A DNA stretch of 57,276 nt, from NCBI GenBank assembly GCA_035939775.1, contig DASZFO010000268.1:1-57276 (forward strand). Direction: 5' to 3'. Origin of the DNA: Pirellulales bacterium. Lineage in GTDB: Bacteria; Planctomycetota; Planctomycetia; Pirellulales; DATAWG01. Of this stretch, positions 10,655 to 20,957 are shown in pieces. How positions within the stretch are numbered: the first letter of the stretch is position 1; each line of letters opens with the position of its first letter. Below the pieces are notes generated by a model, which worked only from the letters and a program-made list of their open reading frames with translations, was not told the origin of the DNA and did no database searches. The position numbers and the translations under genes are program-made.

Positions 10655-13600
10655 TCTTCCCCGATTTCGCTCTGGTGGTCGCGATACGCGGCCTCGTCGT
10701 CAGCGGAGACTTCGACGGCAATCGATGCCGTGGTCGTCGCGGCATCGCGTTCGTCCGACGCCCGATAGGCAAGCCGCTTGGAACTCCGCTCGAGCGTTGG
10801 CGAAGCGGGCGCCCGTGCCGTGCTCTCCGTTATGTCGCCGGGCCGCCCGACCAACCGTCGGAGCATAAGAGCCAGCACTGCCAGGCATAGCCCGACGCTC
10901 GCCGCCTGAGCCAACAGCACCATCGGATCAGGCCAGATGAGGACCGCGATCAGCAACATGACCGCCGCCGCCAAGATCACGCGAGGCGAGCGCAGCGGAG
11001 GAACGTACATCAACGCTAAGCCGGTGAGCAACATCCCCAACGAGGCGGTAAGCAGCAATAGCCAGCGCCGCACGATGACAACCTCGAATCGCGTCTCCGA
11101 TCCGATGCTGCTGAACAAGTAACGATTCGTGCGCTTGGGGAGTTCGTCGCTAAACTTGGCGGAACCCGCGGAGTTCGCCGCGCCGGTGGAATTGTCCGCC
11201 GCCATCAATCCAACCCATTGTTCTAATTGCCGCTGCTCCTTGACGGGAAAACGCTCAAACCCCAAACCATCGTCGCGCCAGGCCCAATTGAACTCGGCAG
11301 CGAGGTCGCGCGAGGCGCTGAGCAGGTTTTCATCCACCGGCACCACCAACTGCCAATACGTCCTCCGGACTTTGACCTGATGGTCGAATCGCGGCGTATC
11401 GAACGAGAGCCAGCCGTTGGGGGCGCTGCGCGCTTCAAATTGATAGCGAAGTTGTAAAAGATGTTCGCGCCGGACCGCGTCCGTCGGCAGACCGACAACG
11501 ATCGCGCCCTCCGCATCCATTGTCGGAGCGATTTCCTTTCCGTCCAATGCGGCCTCCACGCCGCTGGCCGCGATCCCCGCGGGAAGCAAGACTCGCAACT
11601 GGTCTTCGTCGCTGGTGAAGTTGTACACTGCTCGATCCTGGCGCACATTCTCGGTGAGCCAGCTTTGAATCCACGCGCGATCGATGTAGGTCGCGCCCAT
11701 GGTCCGCCCTTCATCGAGGCTGAGTGCCAAACGCAGCTCGGGTGCGGCCTCGGGTGCCGCCAAATGCAATGCCGGTTGCGGCCCGGGCGTATTCTTCGCT
11801 TCCGTAACACTCCACGGGCCCTCGCGCTGCTCGAGGCGAATTCCAGCGTCCGCGACCAAGCTGGCCGTGTTCGCCGTGACTTGAGCGTCGGTCGGCGTCA
11901 CCATCGGGATGGCAAGCGAAGTGCTCGATGTTGCCACAAGATTCTGCTGAGGAAGCGTGAAATGAATCTCGAGACGGATCGGACCCGTCGTGAGTTGCTT
12001 AAGCGGCAGTTGGACGCTGCGCCTCTCGACGGCCGGTTGCTCTCCCAACTCATGCGCCTCGACCGTTTCGCCGCCAATGCTGAACCTGAGTTTTCGCTCA
12101 TCGAACAGGCTGCGCGGAACCTCGACCGAAAGCCGGTCCAATGGCTCGTAGCGGACTTGATAATTCAGAATCTGGGTCACTTCGATCTGATGAACCCGCA
12201 ACGCCACTTCGCTATCCATCTCGACCGTCACAGACTGCGGATGCACCGTGAAGTCCGCGGCGAATTTAGCTCGAGCTTGCTCGGCGCGGTAACTGAGCGG
12301 CGCGGTTTGGAATTCAGCCGAGGAAGCAACGCCCGTCGAGCGGCTCAGACCAACGAGATTCTCGGTCTGCGGCGTCAATTCGACGTTGTCGGCCGAAATG
12401 ACGGTGACTTCCGCCGGACCGAGCACGTCCGCGTGCGGCTCCGGAAGAGTCCATTCGATCGCTTTCATTCCCGAGGCATTGCGGCGGTGAGCTTTAAGCG
12501 TCAGTTCCAAATCGCCCGTAGAAGGCTGGGCGAGCGGGATTGAAATCGCGCCCGCTTGCCCCGACGATACCGAGTTGGCGTCGATCAGGTTTTCGGGCTC
12601 GATGGAGTCGATTTCCCAACCGGGCAAATCCATCTCGAGCTTGAACAACCGCGCGCCGCGAATCGCGTATTTGAACCGCGCTTCCAAATCGGTCCGCTCC
12701 GGCCCGACACGATACGTGTACTGTGGCTCGACGCTCACCCGCGTTTTGCGGGGAACGACTCGCGTCGTCAACGAACTTGGCTGACCGAAATACTCGAACC
12801 CCGCCACGACATTCTTGCGCCGCAAGCCGTCGGGCAGTTCATCCACTTGCCGCACGCGCGTCCGTTCGCCCCAGACGAGCTGCCAATCGCCGGAAACCGC
12901 CACCGCCAGATTGCCCCACTGCCGGTGCGCGATGGCTTCGGGAATTTCGAACCCGGCCAATTCCAATATCTCGAACCCCTTGGTCACGTCGTAAGCTCGC
13001 TCCGTTAGCAATCGGATATCGATCGGCCCTACCGTCTTATGGTCGAGCTTGACCTCGACCAGCGACGCGTTTTGCCCGACCGGTGTGAGCGTGTAGCCGG
13101 CCTGCTGCCCGCCGGTCAGTTGCGCCGCTGGCGGGAGTCGAACCCGAAAATGGTCGAACTCCGCTCCAAAGCTCCGCACCGTAAGCGTCGCCTCGCTGCT
13201 GACGCTGCGGCCGTCAATCTTGACGAACATTTGCCCGTTGGCTTCGAGGGCTGAAGAAAGGCGAGAGGCTGGCTGATCGGGCGCCCGCCAGGCGAGCCAG
13301 AAGTCGCCGCTCACGCCGAGGACCGAAAGCTGGCTCCCAGTTCCGTCGGCTGCGATTTCCGGCAGGGAATCACCTGGCGCGATGGAAGCCGCCACGTTGG
13401 CGGTTGGCACGCGCAGCGTGAACTTCGAGGCGGCCGCTCGCGGTAACGCTAACTCCAGGCGGGTCTCGCTTGCGGTCGAAACCAGCGGCACGAGAAACTT
13501 CAGAGTCAACGCATGCTCGCCGCGCGGACTGCCGCGCAGCCAGCAGACGTAACCGTCGCCGTTCTGCTCGTACTGTAAGAACTCGTCTCCCGATCCCTTA

Positions 13601-14121
13601 TAGCCGGCCGGCTCGCGCAATGCGCACTTGTTCATCCGCAGTGGGATTCGCACCCATTCGGAATCGAGCAGCAAGATTTTTAGCGCTACGGTCAACTCGG
13701 CTCGATCGCCAACCGTCGCGCCGCTGATGCTCATCTGTTCCAAGTTGTAGCGCGGTTTGATCTCAGGGCGATCGAGCTGCTCCTTGAGGCGGTAATACTT
13801 GATGAAGTCGTCGTAGGAAAACCCGGGGACCGGAATCAGCCGGTTGTCTTTGTCGCGAATGTAGAAAACTTCCGGTTTGACCTCGCCTACCGAGGCTGGA
13901 GCAGCCGGTTCGGCCGGCGGCGGCTGGCTCGCGGCCGGCTTCGCCAGGGGAACCGGCGGCGGTTCGTCGGCCCGAGCTGCGCAACTGGCCGCCAACAGAC
14001 CAAAGAGCAGAAATACCCAGTTTTTTTTCAAGCAAGATCGCAAAACTGCCGTCCTCTGCTTGGCGCCGATCCGAAAACGGCCGGGGACTGCCTCCCGATT
14101 GTTGGGCCCCGTCGAAACCAC
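10651..14121 (-). CDS. Large (~1130-1156 aa) envelope protein, paralogue of the downstream giant
   Basis: A signal peptide (KKNWVFLLFGLLAASCAARA) is followed by a ~1000-residue beta-rich ectodomain, three C-terminal membrane segments (WLLLLTASLGMLLTGLALMY, VILAAAVMLLIAVLIW, VGLCLAVLALML) and a ~60-residue cytoplasmic-type tail. Near the N-terminus the order VFYIRDKDNRLIPVPGFSYDDF resembles VFVPEARIDDW...YLPLDAVEFEKML and VLIPTDDQQ...YLVPEPFYDEL in the two halves of the next protein, suggesting a shared repeat unit. The ATG used here lies in sequence resembling the GGGGACTG repeat family; a TTG at 14043, with GAGG upstream, would give a normal 25-residue signal peptide and may be the native start. 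The stop overlaps the next start (ATGA). Function unknown. Confidence 0.85.
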   Translation of the reverse strand: MVSTGPNNREAVPGRFRIGAKQRTAVLRSCLKKNWVFLLFGLLAASCAARADEPPPVPLAKPAASQPPPAEPAAPASVGEVKPEVFYIRDKDNRLIPVPGFSYDDFIKYYRLKEQLDRPEIKPRYNLEQMSISGATVGDRAELTVALKILLLDSEWVRIPLRMNKCALREPAGYKGSGDEFLQYEQNGDGYVCWLRGSPRGEHALTLKFLVPLVSTASETRLELALPRAAASKFTLRVPTANVAASIAPGDSLPEIAADGTGSQLSVLGVSGDFWLAWRAPDQPASRLSSALEANGQMFVKIDGRSVSSEATLTVRSFGAEFDHFRVRLPPAAQLTGGQQAGYTLTPVGQNASLVEVKLDHKTVGPIDIRLLTERAYDVTKGFEILELAGFEIPEAIAHRQWGNLAVAVSGDWQLVWGERTRVRQVDELPDGLRRKNVVAGFEYFGQPSSLTTRVVPRKTRVSVEPQYTYRVGPERTDLEARFKYAIRGARLFKLEMDLPGWEIDSIEPENLIDANSVSSGQAGAISIPLAQPSTGDLELTLKAHRRNASGMKAIEWTLPEPHADVLGPAEVTVISADNVELTPQTENLVGLSRSTGVASSAEFQTAPLSYRAEQARAKFAADFTVHPQSVTVEMDSEVALRVHQIEVTQILNYQVRYEPLDRLSVEVPRSLFDERKLRFSIGGETVEAHELGEQPAVERRSVQLPLKQLTTGPIRLEIHFTLPQQNLVATSSTSLAIPMVTPTDAQVTANTASLVADAGIRLEQREGPWSVTEAKNTPGPQPALHLAAPEAAPELRLALSLDEGRTMGATYIDRAWIQSWLTENVRQDRAVYNFTSDEDQLRVLLPAGIAASGVEAALDGKEIAPTMDAEGAIVVGLPTDAVRREHLLQLRYQFEARSAPNGWLSFDTPRFDHQVKVRRTYWQLVVPVDENLLSASRDLAAEFNWAWRDDGLGFERFPVKEQRQLEQWVGLMAADNSTGAANSAGSAKFSDELPKRTNRYLFSSIGSETRFEVVIVRRWLLLLTASLGMLLTGLALMYVPPLRSPRVILAAAVMLLIAVLIWPDPMVLLAQAASVGLCLAVLALMLRRLVGRPGDITESTARAPASPTLERSSKRLAYRASDERDAATTTASIAVEVSADDEAAYRDHQSEIGEE

Positions 14122-14253
14122 GGACCACCGCCCATCGGGCGCGCTAATCGAGTCGCCAGAATAGGCGCTGTTCCAACCCTCTAGTCTACCCAGACCGACG
14201 CAGTCACGGAAGCGTTATCCCGCTCCATGAAAGATGCGGACAGCAAAGGACTT

Positions 14254-15117
14254 TCATGCCCACGGCCAGAGTGCGCCGAGCGTCTCACGCTGAATAGCGG
14301 TGAGCCGCTCGATTCCTTGGCGGCCGAGCGCGATGAGTTGGGCCAATTCGTATTCGGAGAACGTGGCTTCTTCGCCGGTACCTTGGATTTCGATGAATTG
14401 GCCCGCGCCGGTTAGGACGAGGTTCATGTCGAACGCCGCGGCGGAATCTTCGCTATAGTCGAGATCGAGGAGCGGTTCGCCGGCGACGAGGCCGATGCTG
14501 ACGGCCGCGACGCTCGAGGTCAGGACGCGGGAGAGGAGCGGCGGCGCGTTCGCGGCGAGTGACGAAACTGCCGCGATGCTCGGCGCGGCACCCTCACCCC
14601 GGACCTCTCCCAGGGGGAGAGGGAGACGTCGCGCGGCTTCGCCGCTGAAAGAGGATTGCTCCGGCGCGTTGGGCCCTGCCGGCGCTTCGAGGGACACTAG
14701 GGCATCGACCAGGGCGATGAACGCGCCGGTGATGCTGGCAGTGCGGGTGCCGCCATCGGCTTCCAGAACGTCGCAGTCGACGAGGATCGAGCGCTCGCCG
14801 AGCGCATCGAGATCGGCGACCGCTCGCAGGCTTCGGCCGATGAGCCGCTGGATTTCGGTCGTGCGGCCATCGAGCCGGCCATCGCGCTCGCGCTTTTTTC
14901 GCGGGCGGGTGCTGCCGGGGAGCATGTTGTATTCGGCGGTGAGCCAGCCGCGCCCCTTGCCGGCCATCCACTCGGGCACTTTCGGATCGATCGAAGCCGT
15001 GCAGAGCACTGTTGTCCCTCCGGCTTGAATTAGCACGCTTCCCGGTGAGGATCGCGTGAAACCGCGCGTGATGCGGATGGGGCGAAGTTCGCCAGGTTGG
15101 CGGTTGTCTTTGCGCAT
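14254..15117 (-). CDS. rph: Ribonuclease PH with an internal repeat-derived insertion
   Basis: RNase PH trims the 3' ends of tRNA precursors by phosphorolysis. The family core is clear: [88 protein letters not shown] and [17 protein letters not shown]. The protein is 287 residues rather than the usual ~240. The excess lies between LVDALVSL (about residue 145) and [16 protein letters not shown] (about 185), and includes [12 protein letters not shown], which is the translation of a dispersed palindromic repeat (see 14591-14640). The insertion falls in a region that is short and variable in the family, so activity may survive. Third-last of the minus-strand run, upstream of the two giant genes. 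Confidence 0.95.
   Translation of the reverse strand: MRKDNRQPGELRPIRITRGFTRSSPGSVLIQAGGTTVLCTASIDPKVPEWMAGKGRGWLTAEYNMLPGSTRPRKKRERDGRLDGRTTEIQRLIGRSLRAVADLDALGERSILVDCDVLEADGGTRTASITGAFIALVDALVSLEAPAGPNAPEQSSFSGEAARRLPLPLGEVRGEGAAPSIAAVSSLAANAPPLLSRVLTSSVAAVSIGLVAGEPLLDLDYSEDSAAAFDMNLVLTGAGQFIEIQGTGEEATFSEYELAQLIALGRQGIERLTAIQRETLGALWPWA
14591..14640. repeat. CTCTCCC/GGGAGAGG palindromic repeat inside rph
   Basis: The core ACCTCTCCCAGGGGGAGAGG forms a hairpin and is preceded by CCCTCACCCCGG. The same two modules occur as a pair at 16234-16323 and in variant form at 34666-34708. Here the repeat is read through in frame as part of the RNase PH coding sequence. Confidence 0.8.
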
Positions 15118-15148
15118 GTTGCTCCGGCTTGATGAGTGGTCGTAGTCC

Positions 15149-15227
15149 TAGGGTGCGTCAAGTCCGCGCTGACGCACCGACGCACCGGTTGTTCATGGTG
15201 CGTCAGCGCTGCGCTGGACGCATCCTA
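15149..15227. repeat. GGTGCGTCA inverted-repeat element, copy 1
   Basis: Left arm TAGGGTGCGTCAAGTCCGCG followed by CTGACGCACC; right arm GGTGCGTCAGCGCTGCGC followed by TGGACGCATCCTA. The arms are nearly complementary, so the element folds as a ~79-base hairpin. It fills the gap between rph and argF. A second copy lies at 20958-21034 between glmU and prs. Confidence 0.85.
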
Positions 15228-15230
15228 CGC

Positions 15231-16157
15231 TTAAACGCCGATCCCGGCTTGCCGTCCCAGGAGCCAGGCCAGGATTCCCTTCTGCACGTGCAAACGGTTG
15301 GCGGCTTGCTGCACGACGATGCTTTGTGGGCCGTCGATCACTTCGTCGGTCACCTCCTCGCCGCGGTGGGCGGGAAGGCAGTGCATGAAATAGGTTTCAG
15401 GCACTTCGGCCATGAGCGCGGCATTCACTTGATAACCCAAGAAATCGCGGCGCCGCTTGGCGCTCTCCGCCTCCTGCCCCATACTGGCCCAGACGTCGGT
15501 GTATACGGCGATCGCCCCGCGGACCGCCTCGGCGGGACTGTCGGTCACGTGAAAATCAAGCCGCGGAATCTGCTTCTTCAACTGCTTGAGATAAGCGGCG
15601 TCGAGGCGATATCCGACCGGTGTGGCCATGACGAACCGCATGCCGACTAGCCCGCAGCCTTCAAGCAAGCTGCGGCTCACGTTGTTGCCGTCGCCGATGA
15701 AGGCGAGTGTGTGCCCGTTGAGCGATCCGATCAATTCTTTCAGCGTGTAGAGGTCGGCGAGCGCCTGGCAGGGATGCGCGAAATCCGTGAGGCCATTAAT
15801 TACCGAGCAGGTGCAATACTGTGCCAGCTCGACTACCGTCTCATGCCGCTTCGCCCGCACGACGATCGTATCGACATATTGGCTGAGCACGCGGCCGAAA
15901 TCGGCGATGCTCTCGCGCGAGCCGAAGCCCGTGTCGTTTCCCAACAGCAAGCTTTGCCCGCCGAGATTGATCATCCCGGCCTCGAAGCTCACGCGGGTGC
16001 GCATCGACGGCTTCTCGAAGAGCAGGGCCATCACCCGGCCCGGCAACAGCGGCTCGCGCAGCCCCTGGGCATACTTCGTCTTGAGGTCCTCCGTAATCGC
16101 GAAGATTCGCTCGATTTCGCCGGAGGAGAGATCGGTGACGGATATCAGATGACGCAT
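15231..16157 (-). CDS. argF: Ornithine carbamoyltransferase
   Basis: 308 residues, normal for the family. It condenses ornithine with carbamoyl phosphate to citrulline in arginine biosynthesis. The carbamoyl-phosphate loop appears as KPSMRTRVSFEAGM (SMRTR in place of the common STRTR), the ornithine/carbamoyl site as HPCQALADLYTLKE, and the ornithine-binding MHCLPAHRGEEVTDEVIDG near the C-terminus contains the conserved HCLP. Third gene of argB-argD-argF, separated from argD by a 213-base gap that holds a palindromic repeat pair. SMRTR is a common bacterial variant and does not argue against function. Confidence 0.97.
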   Translation of the reverse strand: MRHLISVTDLSSGEIERIFAITEDLKTKYAQGLREPLLPGRVMALLFEKPSMRTRVSFEAGMINLGGQSLLLGNDTGFGSRESIADFGRVLSQYVDTIVVRAKRHETVVELAQYCTCSVINGLTDFAHPCQALADLYTLKELIGSLNGHTLAFIGDGNNVSRSLLEGCGLVGMRFVMATPVGYRLDAAYLKQLKKQIPRLDFHVTDSPAEAVRGAIAVYTDVWASMGQEAESAKRRRDFLGYQVNAALMAEVPETYFMHCLPAHRGEEVTDEVIDGPQSIVVQQAANRLHVQKGILAWLLGRQAGIGV

Positions 16158-16233
16158 TTTTGTCGAGGTCTAAGGAGTATCTCGAAAGTGAACTCTCGAA
16201 TCCGAGTTGGTCGTAAAATCAGCGACGATTACT

Positions 16234-16323
16234 CCCTCTCCCTCTGGGAGAGGGCCGGGGTGAGGGGAAGTTTCAGTCGACTCGCGATTCCCCTCACCCT
16301 AACCCTCTCCCAAAGGGAGAGGG
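16234..16323. repeat. Paired CTCTCCC/GAGGG palindromic repeats between argD and argF
   Basis: Two facing copies, 16234-16268 (CCCTCTGGGAGAGGGCCGGG then TGAGGGGA) and 16289-16323 (TCCCCTCACCCTAACCCTCT then CCCAAAGGGAGAGGGA), can pair with each other into a long hairpin. It may stabilise or attenuate the upstream argB-argD message. Same family as the copies in rph and in the protease gene. Confidence 0.85.
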
Positions 16324-16370
16324 AACCAAATCTCACCGCCCGCGGCTTGCTAATTGCCGCTCGCCACTCG

Positions 16371-17579
<1,209 letters not shown>

Positions 17580-17591
17580 GGTTTTCTCCGT

Positions 17592-18488
17592 TCAACTGTC
17601 TCTAACCATTTCGGTCCCCACGCCTTGGGTCGTGAAGATCTCCAGCATCAAAGAGTGCCGGAGGCGGCCGTCGATGATGTGAATCTTGCGGACGCCTTTG
17701 TCCAGCGTTTCGAGCATCGCCTCGACCTTTGGAATCATCCCCGACTCGATCGCCCCGCCGCGGATCAGTTCGCGAGCCTGAGAAGCTGTAAGTGAATCGA
17801 TCAGCGTTTCGGGTTCATCCTTTTTTCGCCGCACTCCGTTCACGTCGCTCAGAAAGACGAGCTTTTCGGCACCGAGCGCCTGGGCGACCGCCGTAGCGGC
17901 CGTGTCGGCATTGACATTCAGCTTCTCGCCGTCGGCGCTAAGGCACATCGACGGAATCACAGGCACCGTTCCAGCGTAACACAAATTGTCGATTGTCGTG
18001 CGGTCTACGCGGGTCACGCGGCCAACGTGCCCCAGATCGATCCGCCGCCCCTCGGGATCCTCAAGCTGAATCCGCTCGCCGAATAGGACGTTCGTCGAGC
18101 GAAAATTGAGCGGCATCGCCCGGCCGTTGAACTCCTCGATGCGCGCGGCGATCGTTTCGTTAGTCTCATAGGCCAGCACCTGCTCGACGATGTCGCGGGT
18201 GGCGTCGTCGGTGTATCGCCGCCCTTGAATGAACCGGGGCTGCAACCCGGCAGCATCCATCGCACGGCTGATCTTTGCCCCGCCGCCATGGACTACGACC
18301 ACGCGCATCCCCACCGTCTCCATGAACACCACGTCGAGGAGGAGATGTTGCAGGGCGGTTTCGTTTTCCATGACGCTGCCGCCGAGCTTGATCACGGTGA
18401 CCTTGTCGCGGAAGCGGCGGATCCAGCCCAGGGCCTCGATCAGCACGTCGGCCTTTTGAATGGCCTTTTTTTGGGTCGTTTCCGGCAA
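17592..18488 (-). CDS. argB: Acetylglutamate kinase
   Basis: It phosphorylates N-acetylglutamate, the second step of arginine synthesis. Motifs of the amino-acid kinase fold are clear: [68 protein letters not shown] and FLSDVNGV. I place the start at a TTG with GGAGAG seven bases upstream, which gives 298 residues, the usual length. The frame is open to an ATG at 18596, but that extension is Arg/Ser-rich and unlike the family. First gene of argBDF; the region upstream is divergent with the DUF1559 gene. Confidence 0.93.
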   Translation of the reverse strand: MPETTQKKAIQKADVLIEALGWIRRFRDKVTVIKLGGSVMENETALQHLLLDVVFMETVGMRVVVVHGGGAKISRAMDAAGLQPRFIQGRRYTDDATRDIVEQVLAYETNETIAARIEEFNGRAMPLNFRSTNVLFGERIQLEDPEGRRIDLGHVGRVTRVDRTTIDNLCYAGTVPVIPSMCLSADGEKLNVNADTAATAVAQALGAEKLVFLSDVNGVRRKKDEPETLIDSLTASQARELIRGGAIESGMIPKVEAMLETLDKGVRKIHIIDGRLRHSLMLEIFTTQGVGTEMVRDS

Positions 18489-18677
18489 GAATCGGCTCTC
18501 CAGGCGTTGCCGGCTGAACCGGCGAGAAAAATCGGGCGTATTAGCGTATGATTGCCGTGGCCCTGAGCGCAGCGTGCGAAGGACAGTGGAAAACATGTCA
18601 TTCTAAGACCGGCATTTGGTGTGTCAACGCAGAGAGGTCTATTGCAACTGGTTTGCATTTAGGCTAGCCTGGGCTTT

Positions 18678-19658
18678 ATGAGACTTCGCGACCAATCATT
18701 ACTGCCGAGCCGACGCGGCTTTACGCTCGTCGAGTTGCTGGTCGTCATCGCCATCATCGGCATTCTCATCGCGCTTTTGCTCCCAGCGATCCAGGCCGCC
18801 CGCGAGTCGGCTCGCCGGATGCAGTGCAGCAACAATCTGAAGCAGATTGGCCTGTCGATGCACAACCACGAGACGGCGTTACGAGTGTTTCCCTCCGCGT
18901 ACCAAACCCTTCCCGGCGGCGTAATGGGAATGCCCGATGCGAACGGCGACGCCGGCCCCGGATGGACCGGCCTCTTCCAACTTCTTCCTTATATTGAAGG
19001 CGCGAGCACGGAGAAGCAATTCAACCGGAGTCGGCCCTCGTGGGACGCGAGCAATGCCGCCGCGGCCAAGACGGTCATTGCTGCGTACCGCTGCCCTTCG
19101 GTGGGCGATCCGTCGCTCACGTACCTTGTGAAAGACAGCGGCGGAAAGCAATTGGCTGAGTTCTCCCGATCGCACTATGTGCTCTGCGCCGGCCGGCACG
19201 ATATTTGGACTGATCCTCGCCCCGATCTAAGCGGTATCGCCGACGGCGTGTTCTTCCGCAATAGCCGCATTCGGGTCAAGGACATCACCGACGGCACTAG
19301 CCACACGATGTTTGCCGCCGAGCAAACTCCGACGCATAGCGATTCAACGTCGGTCGGAATCGTTCCGGGGGCGGCGACTTGTCCGACGCCGCGATACGTG
19401 GCCGCCGGTTGCGACGTCGCGGCGCCGCAAATCAATTACCATAGTGGGCCGGGGCTCTTCGAAACTCCGCCGACGATCAAGCCGCCGAACGACGTCTTTC
19501 CCGGCTACGTGGACGAGACGCACTCGGATCATCCTGGAGGTTGCAATGTTTTGCTGGGAGACGGCAGCGTGCGGTGGGTCTCCGACTTGATCAATCAATT
19601 GGTCTGGGAAGCGATGGCGACTCGCGCTGGTGGGGAGCCGGTCTATGAAACCGAATGA
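18678..19658 (+). CDS. DUF1559-family protein with pilin-type prepilin leader
   Basis: 326 residues. The N-terminus has the type IV prepilin/pseudopilin cleavage and methylation signal RRGFTLVELLVVIAIIGILI followed by ALLLPAIQAARESARRMQC, and the C-terminus carries the DUF1559 'H-X9-DG' signature (HPGGCNVLLGDGSVRW). The family is strongly expanded in Planctomycetes; a surface or secretion-related structural role is assumed but unproven. Six Cys in the ectodomain could form disulfides. It overlaps the following lipoprotein gene by 14 bases, a pairing often seen with this family. Divergent from argB, sharing a short upstream region. Confidence 0.95.
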   Translation: MRLRDQSLLPSRRGFTLVELLVVIAIIGILIALLLPAIQAARESARRMQCSNNLKQIGLSMHNHETALRVFPSAYQTLPGGVMGMPDANGDAGPGWTGLFQLLPYIEGASTEKQFNRSRPSWDASNAAAAKTVIAAYRCPSVGDPSLTYLVKDSGGKQLAEFSRSHYVLCAGRHDIWTDPRPDLSGIADGVFFRNSRIRVKDITDGTSHTMFAAEQTPTHSDSTSVGIVPGAATCPTPRYVAAGCDVAAPQINYHSGPGLFETPPTIKPPNDVFPGYVDETHSDHPGGCNVLLGDGSVRWVSDLINQLVWEAMATRAGGEPVYETE

Positions 19659-19980
19659 ACGACGAAACCGCGGTCGCGCGCTATTGGTTTTTTCATTGCT
19701 GCTTTTTGCGCCGCTCGTCTCCGGCTGTGGCAAGCCGCCGCAAGTTCCTGCTGACGCCGGCCAGCTCATCGGATCACTTCGCACGGCCATTTCTGCGCAG
19801 AAGAAGGATTGGCTCGACGCCAATGCTAAGCTCGTCGATGAAAAGCACAAGCAAAACAAGCTCACCGACGAGCAGTACGCCGAATTCGAGTCCATCATCG
19901 TGCTAGCCCGCGATGGCAATTGGTCGGCCGCCGAGAAGGAAGTGCTCCGGTTCGCCCAGGCGCAACAGCCCGGAAGTTGA
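19645..19980 (+). CDS. Small putative lipoprotein coupled to the DUF1559 gene
   Basis: 111 residues from an ATG with GGGGAG about nine bases upstream; it begins inside the end of the DUF1559 gene, implying coupling. A basic n-region, the hydrophobic ALLVFSLLLFAPLVSGC and the lipobox LVSGC predict a lipid-modified cysteine at about residue 31. The remaining ~80 residues are mostly helical (RTAISAQKKDWLDANAKLVD, LTDEQYAEFESIIVLARDGN). No known enzyme motif. Likely periplasmic and membrane-anchored. Confidence 0.85.
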   Translation: MKPNERRNRGRALLVFSLLLFAPLVSGCGKPPQVPADAGQLIGSLRTAISAQKKDWLDANAKLVDEKHKQNKLTDEQYAEFESIIVLARDGNWSAAEKEVLRFAQAQQPGS

Positions 19981-20066
19981 GATCAGACGACGCGAATCTT
20001 CGACGGCCTACATCTGCCGCCCGCTCGCCCGTCTGCTATAATCCGAGTTTCGCATCCCCTTAAGAA

Positions 20067-20159
20067 CCCGCGCAAAACCGCCGGGGACTGTCCCCATTTT
20101 GCGCAGTCCGCGGAGCAAAACTGGGGACTGTCCCCTTCTCCCAGGCGGTTTTCCGCGGG
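20067..20159. repeat. GGGGACAGTCCCC repeat element, copy A
   Basis: Two palindromes GGGGACTGTCCCC (20083-20095 and 20123-20135) lie between complementary arms CCCGCGCAAAACCGCC and GGCGGTTTTCCGCGGG. The whole element folds back on itself. It occupies the gap upstream of glmU. Confidence 0.85.
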
Positions 20160-20184
20160 TACTAGACGAAACTCAGCGGATTCC

Positions 20185-20949
20185 ATGTTTCCGACAGTGG
20201 CAGTCGTGCTCGCGGCAGGCAAGGGAACTCGGATGAAATCCGAGTTGCCGAAGGTTTTGGTCCGCGTCGCGGGACGGCCGATGATCGAGTATGTGCTCGA
20301 CGCGCTCGCGGCGGCCGGAGTGCAGAACACGATCGTCGTGATCGGCTACCGCGGCGATCTGGTCCGCGAGGCGCTGGCCCGCCGGCGAGGGATCACGTTC
20401 GTCGAGCAGAAGGAACAACTGGGCACCGGCCATGCCGTGATGGCCTGCCGCGAGGCGCTTGAGCCTCACGATGGCGCGGTGCTCGTGGTGACGGGGGACT
20501 CGCCGCTGATGCAAAGCACATCGATTGCCGCGTTGCTCGAGGAATTCGAGCGCACGCAGCCGGCCTGCTTGCTCGGCACGGCCCGTCGCTCCGATCCGGC
20601 CGGGTTGGGACGAATCGTGCGCGACGCCGCGGGCCAATTCCGCGGCATTGTCGAGGAGCGCGACGCCACGCCCGACGAGCGCCGCATCAATGAAGTGAAC
20701 ATGAGCTGCTATGTTTTCGATTGCCGTGAACTGCTGCATGCTCTTGGCAAAATCGGCCGGCACAACGCCCAGGGGGAATACTACCTTACCGATTGCCCCG
20801 GCGTTTTGCTGACCGAAGGAAAGCTGGTCGAGGCACTGCCGGTGCTGCAACCGTGCGAGGCGTTGAGCATTAACACAGTAGACGAGCTGGCGGTCGTCGA
20901 GCGAGAATTGATGAAGCATTGCGAAGGAAGAATGATGAAACACGAATGA
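20185..20949 (+). CDS. glmU: UDP-GlcNAc pyrophosphorylase, GlmU N-domain only
   Basis: 254 residues corresponding to the uridyltransferase half of GlmU, which makes UDP-N-acetylglucosamine from GlcNAc-1-phosphate and UTP. The nucleotide-binding signature VVLAAGKGTRMKSELPKVL is intact, as are EQLGTGHAVM, VVTGDSPLM, RIVRDAAGQFRGIVEERDA and INEVNMSCYVF. The left-handed beta-helix acetyltransferase domain found in full-length GlmU is absent and there is no such ORF next door, so acetylation of glucosamine-1-phosphate must be done elsewhere. The last residues (CEGRMMKHE) read through a simple purine-rich tract. The order with prs downstream is the common bacterial glmU-prs pair. Confidence 0.9.
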   Translation: MFPTVAVVLAAGKGTRMKSELPKVLVRVAGRPMIEYVLDALAAAGVQNTIVVIGYRGDLVREALARRRGITFVEQKEQLGTGHAVMACREALEPHDGAVLVVTGDSPLMQSTSIAALLEEFERTQPACLLGTARRSDPAGLGRIVRDAAGQFRGIVEERDATPDERRINEVNMSCYVFDCRELLHALGKIGRHNAQGEYYLTDCPGVLLTEGKLVEALPVLQPCEALSINTVDELAVVERELMKHCEGRMMKHE

Positions 20950-20957
20950 CGAAAACG

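Noticed and set aside
13131-13148. tRNA-like T-arm (GGGTTCGACTCCC on the minus strand)
   Set aside because: It lies inside the large envelope-protein gene, and no acceptor stem, D-arm or anticodon arm can be fitted around it.
18489-18596. N-terminal extension of ArgB to ATG 18596
   Set aside because: The extension is unlike the family, while TTG 18488 has a good ribosome site and gives normal length.
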